Shown piece by piece: positions 62,880 through 64,000 of a stretch of DNA of 64,000 bases. Position 1 is the stretch's first letter, and the number at the start of each line of letters is the position of its first letter. The DNA lies in contig CAWKGV010000001.1 in assembly GCA_963849305.1 (NCBI GenBank), positions 248,001 through 312,000 of the forward strand, written 5' to 3'. The position numbers and the translations under genes were made by a program. Below the pieces are notes generated by a model that worked only from the letters and a program-made list of their open reading frames with translations, did not search any database and was not told the origin of the DNA. This DNA comes from CAWKGV01 sp963849305. GTDB lineage: Bacteria; Pseudomonadota; Alphaproteobacteria; Acetobacterales; Acetobacteraceae.

Positions 62880-64000
62880 TCAGGACAGGAACTTATCCGC
62901 CGTGATGGGCAGGTCGCGGACGCGAATGCCGGTGGCGTGCCAGGCCGCGTTCGCGATCGCGGCGGCGGCGCCGACGATCCCGATCTCGCCGATCCCTCTG
63001 GAGCCCATCGGGTTCGAGTGCGGGTCATGCTCGTCGAGCCAGATCGCGTCCAAATCGCCAATGTCGGCATTGGCGGCGATGTGGTAGCCGGCGAAATCGT
63101 TGTTGACGACATGGCCGAAGCGCGGGTCCATCACGCTCTCCTCGTGCAGCGCCATCGACAGGCCCATGGTCATCCCGCCGATGAACTGCGAGCGGGCGGT
63201 CCGCGGGTTGATGATCCGGCCGACGGAAAACACGCCCAGCATACGAGGCACCCGGATCTCGCCCGTATCGGCATTAACATGCACCTCGGCGAACTGCGCG
63301 CCGAAGGAATGCAGCGCGAACCGATCGGCATCGGGGTTCTTCGGCATCTCCGCCGTAACCCCGGCATCCTGCGGAGACCCGGCCCTCGGCTCGTTGCGCA
63401 GGAAGGCGCGGGCTGCGGCCACGATCGCCAAGCCCCACGAGCTGATGCCCGATGATCCACCCTCGACGGTCGCCATCGGCAGTTCGGTATCGCCGATCTC
63501 AAGCCGAATCGCCTCGACCGGGCAGTTCAGGGCATCGGCGGCGATCTGTGTGAGCGCGGTCCAGGTGCCCGTGCCGATATCGACCGCGCCGATCCGCACC
63601 ACGTATCCCCCGCTGGGGCCGTGCTCGATTGACGCCGCCGAGCCAGGCATCGCGTAGTACGGATAGGTCGCGCTTGCGACGCCTGTGCCGACTAGCCAGC
63701 CGTTCCGCCGCCGGGTGGCCGGAGTTGGGTCGCGCCGTCCCCACTCGAAGCGCCTGGCCCCCTCCTTGAGACAACCGACCAGATTGCGGCCGGACCACGG
63801 CTTGCCCGATTCCGGGTCAGTCGCGGGCTCGTTGCGAATCCGCAGCTCGATCGGGTCCAGCCCGCAGGCGACGGCGAGTTCGTCCATCGCCACCTCAGCG
63901 GCGAACATCCCTGGCGTCTCGCCTGGCGCGCGCATCCAGGAGGGCACGGGCACGTCCAGCGCCGCCAGCCGGTGCGTGGTGCGGCGGTTTGGCGCCGCAT
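62880..64000 (-). CDS. Xanthine dehydrogenase-family molybdopterin-binding subunit, C-terminal part (cut by window edge)
   Basis: The last ~373 residues of a large molybdenum hydroxylase subunit. Seen are PSWMRAPGETPGMFAAEVAM, YVVRIGAVDIGTGTWTALTQ, PMATVEGGSSGISSWG, FAEVHVNADTGEIRV, VFSVGRIINPRTARSQFIGG and the catalytic-Glu segment SRGIGEIGIVGAAAAIANA. Family members oxidise aldehydes, purines or aromatic compounds, with partner FAD and 2Fe-2S subunits that usually lie next to them; these would be upstream, outside the window. Confidence 0.92.
   Translation of the reverse strand, partial: AAPNRRTTHRLAALDVPVPSWMRAPGETPGMFAAEVAMDELAVACGLDPIELRIRNEPATDPESGKPWSGRNLVGCLKEGARRFEWGRRDPTPATRRRNGWLVGTGVASATYPYYAMPGSAASIEHGPSGGYVVRIGAVDIGTGTWTALTQIAADALNCPVEAIRLEIGDTELPMATVEGGSSGISSWGLAIVAAARAFLRNEPRAGSPQDAGVTAEMPKNPDADRFALHSFGAQFAEVHVNADTGEIRVPRMLGVFSVGRIINPRTARSQFIGGMTMGLSMALHEESVMDPRFGHVVNNDFAGYHIAANADIGDLDAIWLDEHDPHSNPMGSRGIGEIGIVGAAAAIANAAWHATGIRVRDLPITADKFLS

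Overview
The window is high-GC, densely coded DNA from an alphaproteobacterium, most likely a member of the Acetobacteraceae or a near relative. I infer this from a PQQ alcohol dehydrogenase with its cytochrome, a RibA with a long N-terminal extension, PdxJ, alphaproteobacterial-style intergenic palindromes and codon bias; I see no rRNA or marker gene to prove it. I found no tRNA, rRNA, CRISPR array, insertion sequence or replication origin. Both ends cut genes: mfd at the left, a molybdopterin-binding dehydrogenase subunit at the right.

Layout. 1-5.7 kb: end of mfd, a secreted peptidoglycan-binding protein with a Gln/Gly/Tyr-rich tail bracketed by two diverged 100-bp direct repeats, an SDR, and a tartrate/D-malate dehydrogenase. 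5.7-9.8 kb: a free-standing adenylation-carrier-thioesterase protein whose adenylation domain resembles acetoacetyl-CoA synthetase, divergent from a 4'-phosphopantetheinyl transferase; together a minimal biosynthetic locus. 9.9-19.9 kb: SWIM-SNF2 helicase, DUF374 acyltransferase, a 44-residue proline-rich protein, a cupin, an MBL hydrolase, an SGNH/MBOAT O-acylation pair, YqgE and a peroxiredoxin. 19.9-24.2 kb: three small secreted proteins (peptidoglycan-binding, PRC-barrel, NTxAFA-repeat), a D-threonine aldolase-like enzyme, and a wrecked ATPase gene. 24.4-29.5 kb: a probable operon of TauD-like dioxygenase, PQQ alcohol dehydrogenase (with the Asp pair associated with lanthanide use), cytochrome c, a secreted unknown and a 3-hydroxyisobutyrate-dehydrogenase-like enzyme.

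29.9-40.4 kb is the most unusual part. It holds a 711-residue RTX-type protein, a LuxR-family regulator broken at a G7 tract, a coiled-coil plus outer-membrane-barrel protein, a lipoprotein with a C39 peptidase domain and Sel1/TPR-like tail, and three consecutive small Sec-secreted proteins built of Gly-Asn repeats (consensus GNGNxGxxNGNxN). The same repeat core sits in the middle of the RTX protein. All three small proteins carry, just after the signal peptide, a double-glycine-leader-like motif at constant spacing. The set resembles the logic of the Pseudomonas Fap functional-amyloid system (C39 protease, coiled-coil outer-membrane channel, repeat subunits), but with a different repeat. I propose it as a candidate undescribed fibre or matrix export system, controlled by pseudo-receiver regulators.

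40.6-50.9 kb: a tight minus-strand operon with a frameshifted sulfatase, class III aminotransferase, circularly permuted ATP-grasp, alpha-E protein, two transglutaminases, an MBL hydrolase and a CocE-type hydrolase. 51-64 kb: housekeeping genes (apt, lolA, a class I GATase, xthA, DUF29, an OmpR-type regulator, ribA, an L,D-transpeptidase-like protein, a Kef-type antiporter, pdxJ, epmA), a frameshifted GT87-like gene, a small cation transporter and the partial molybdenum enzyme.
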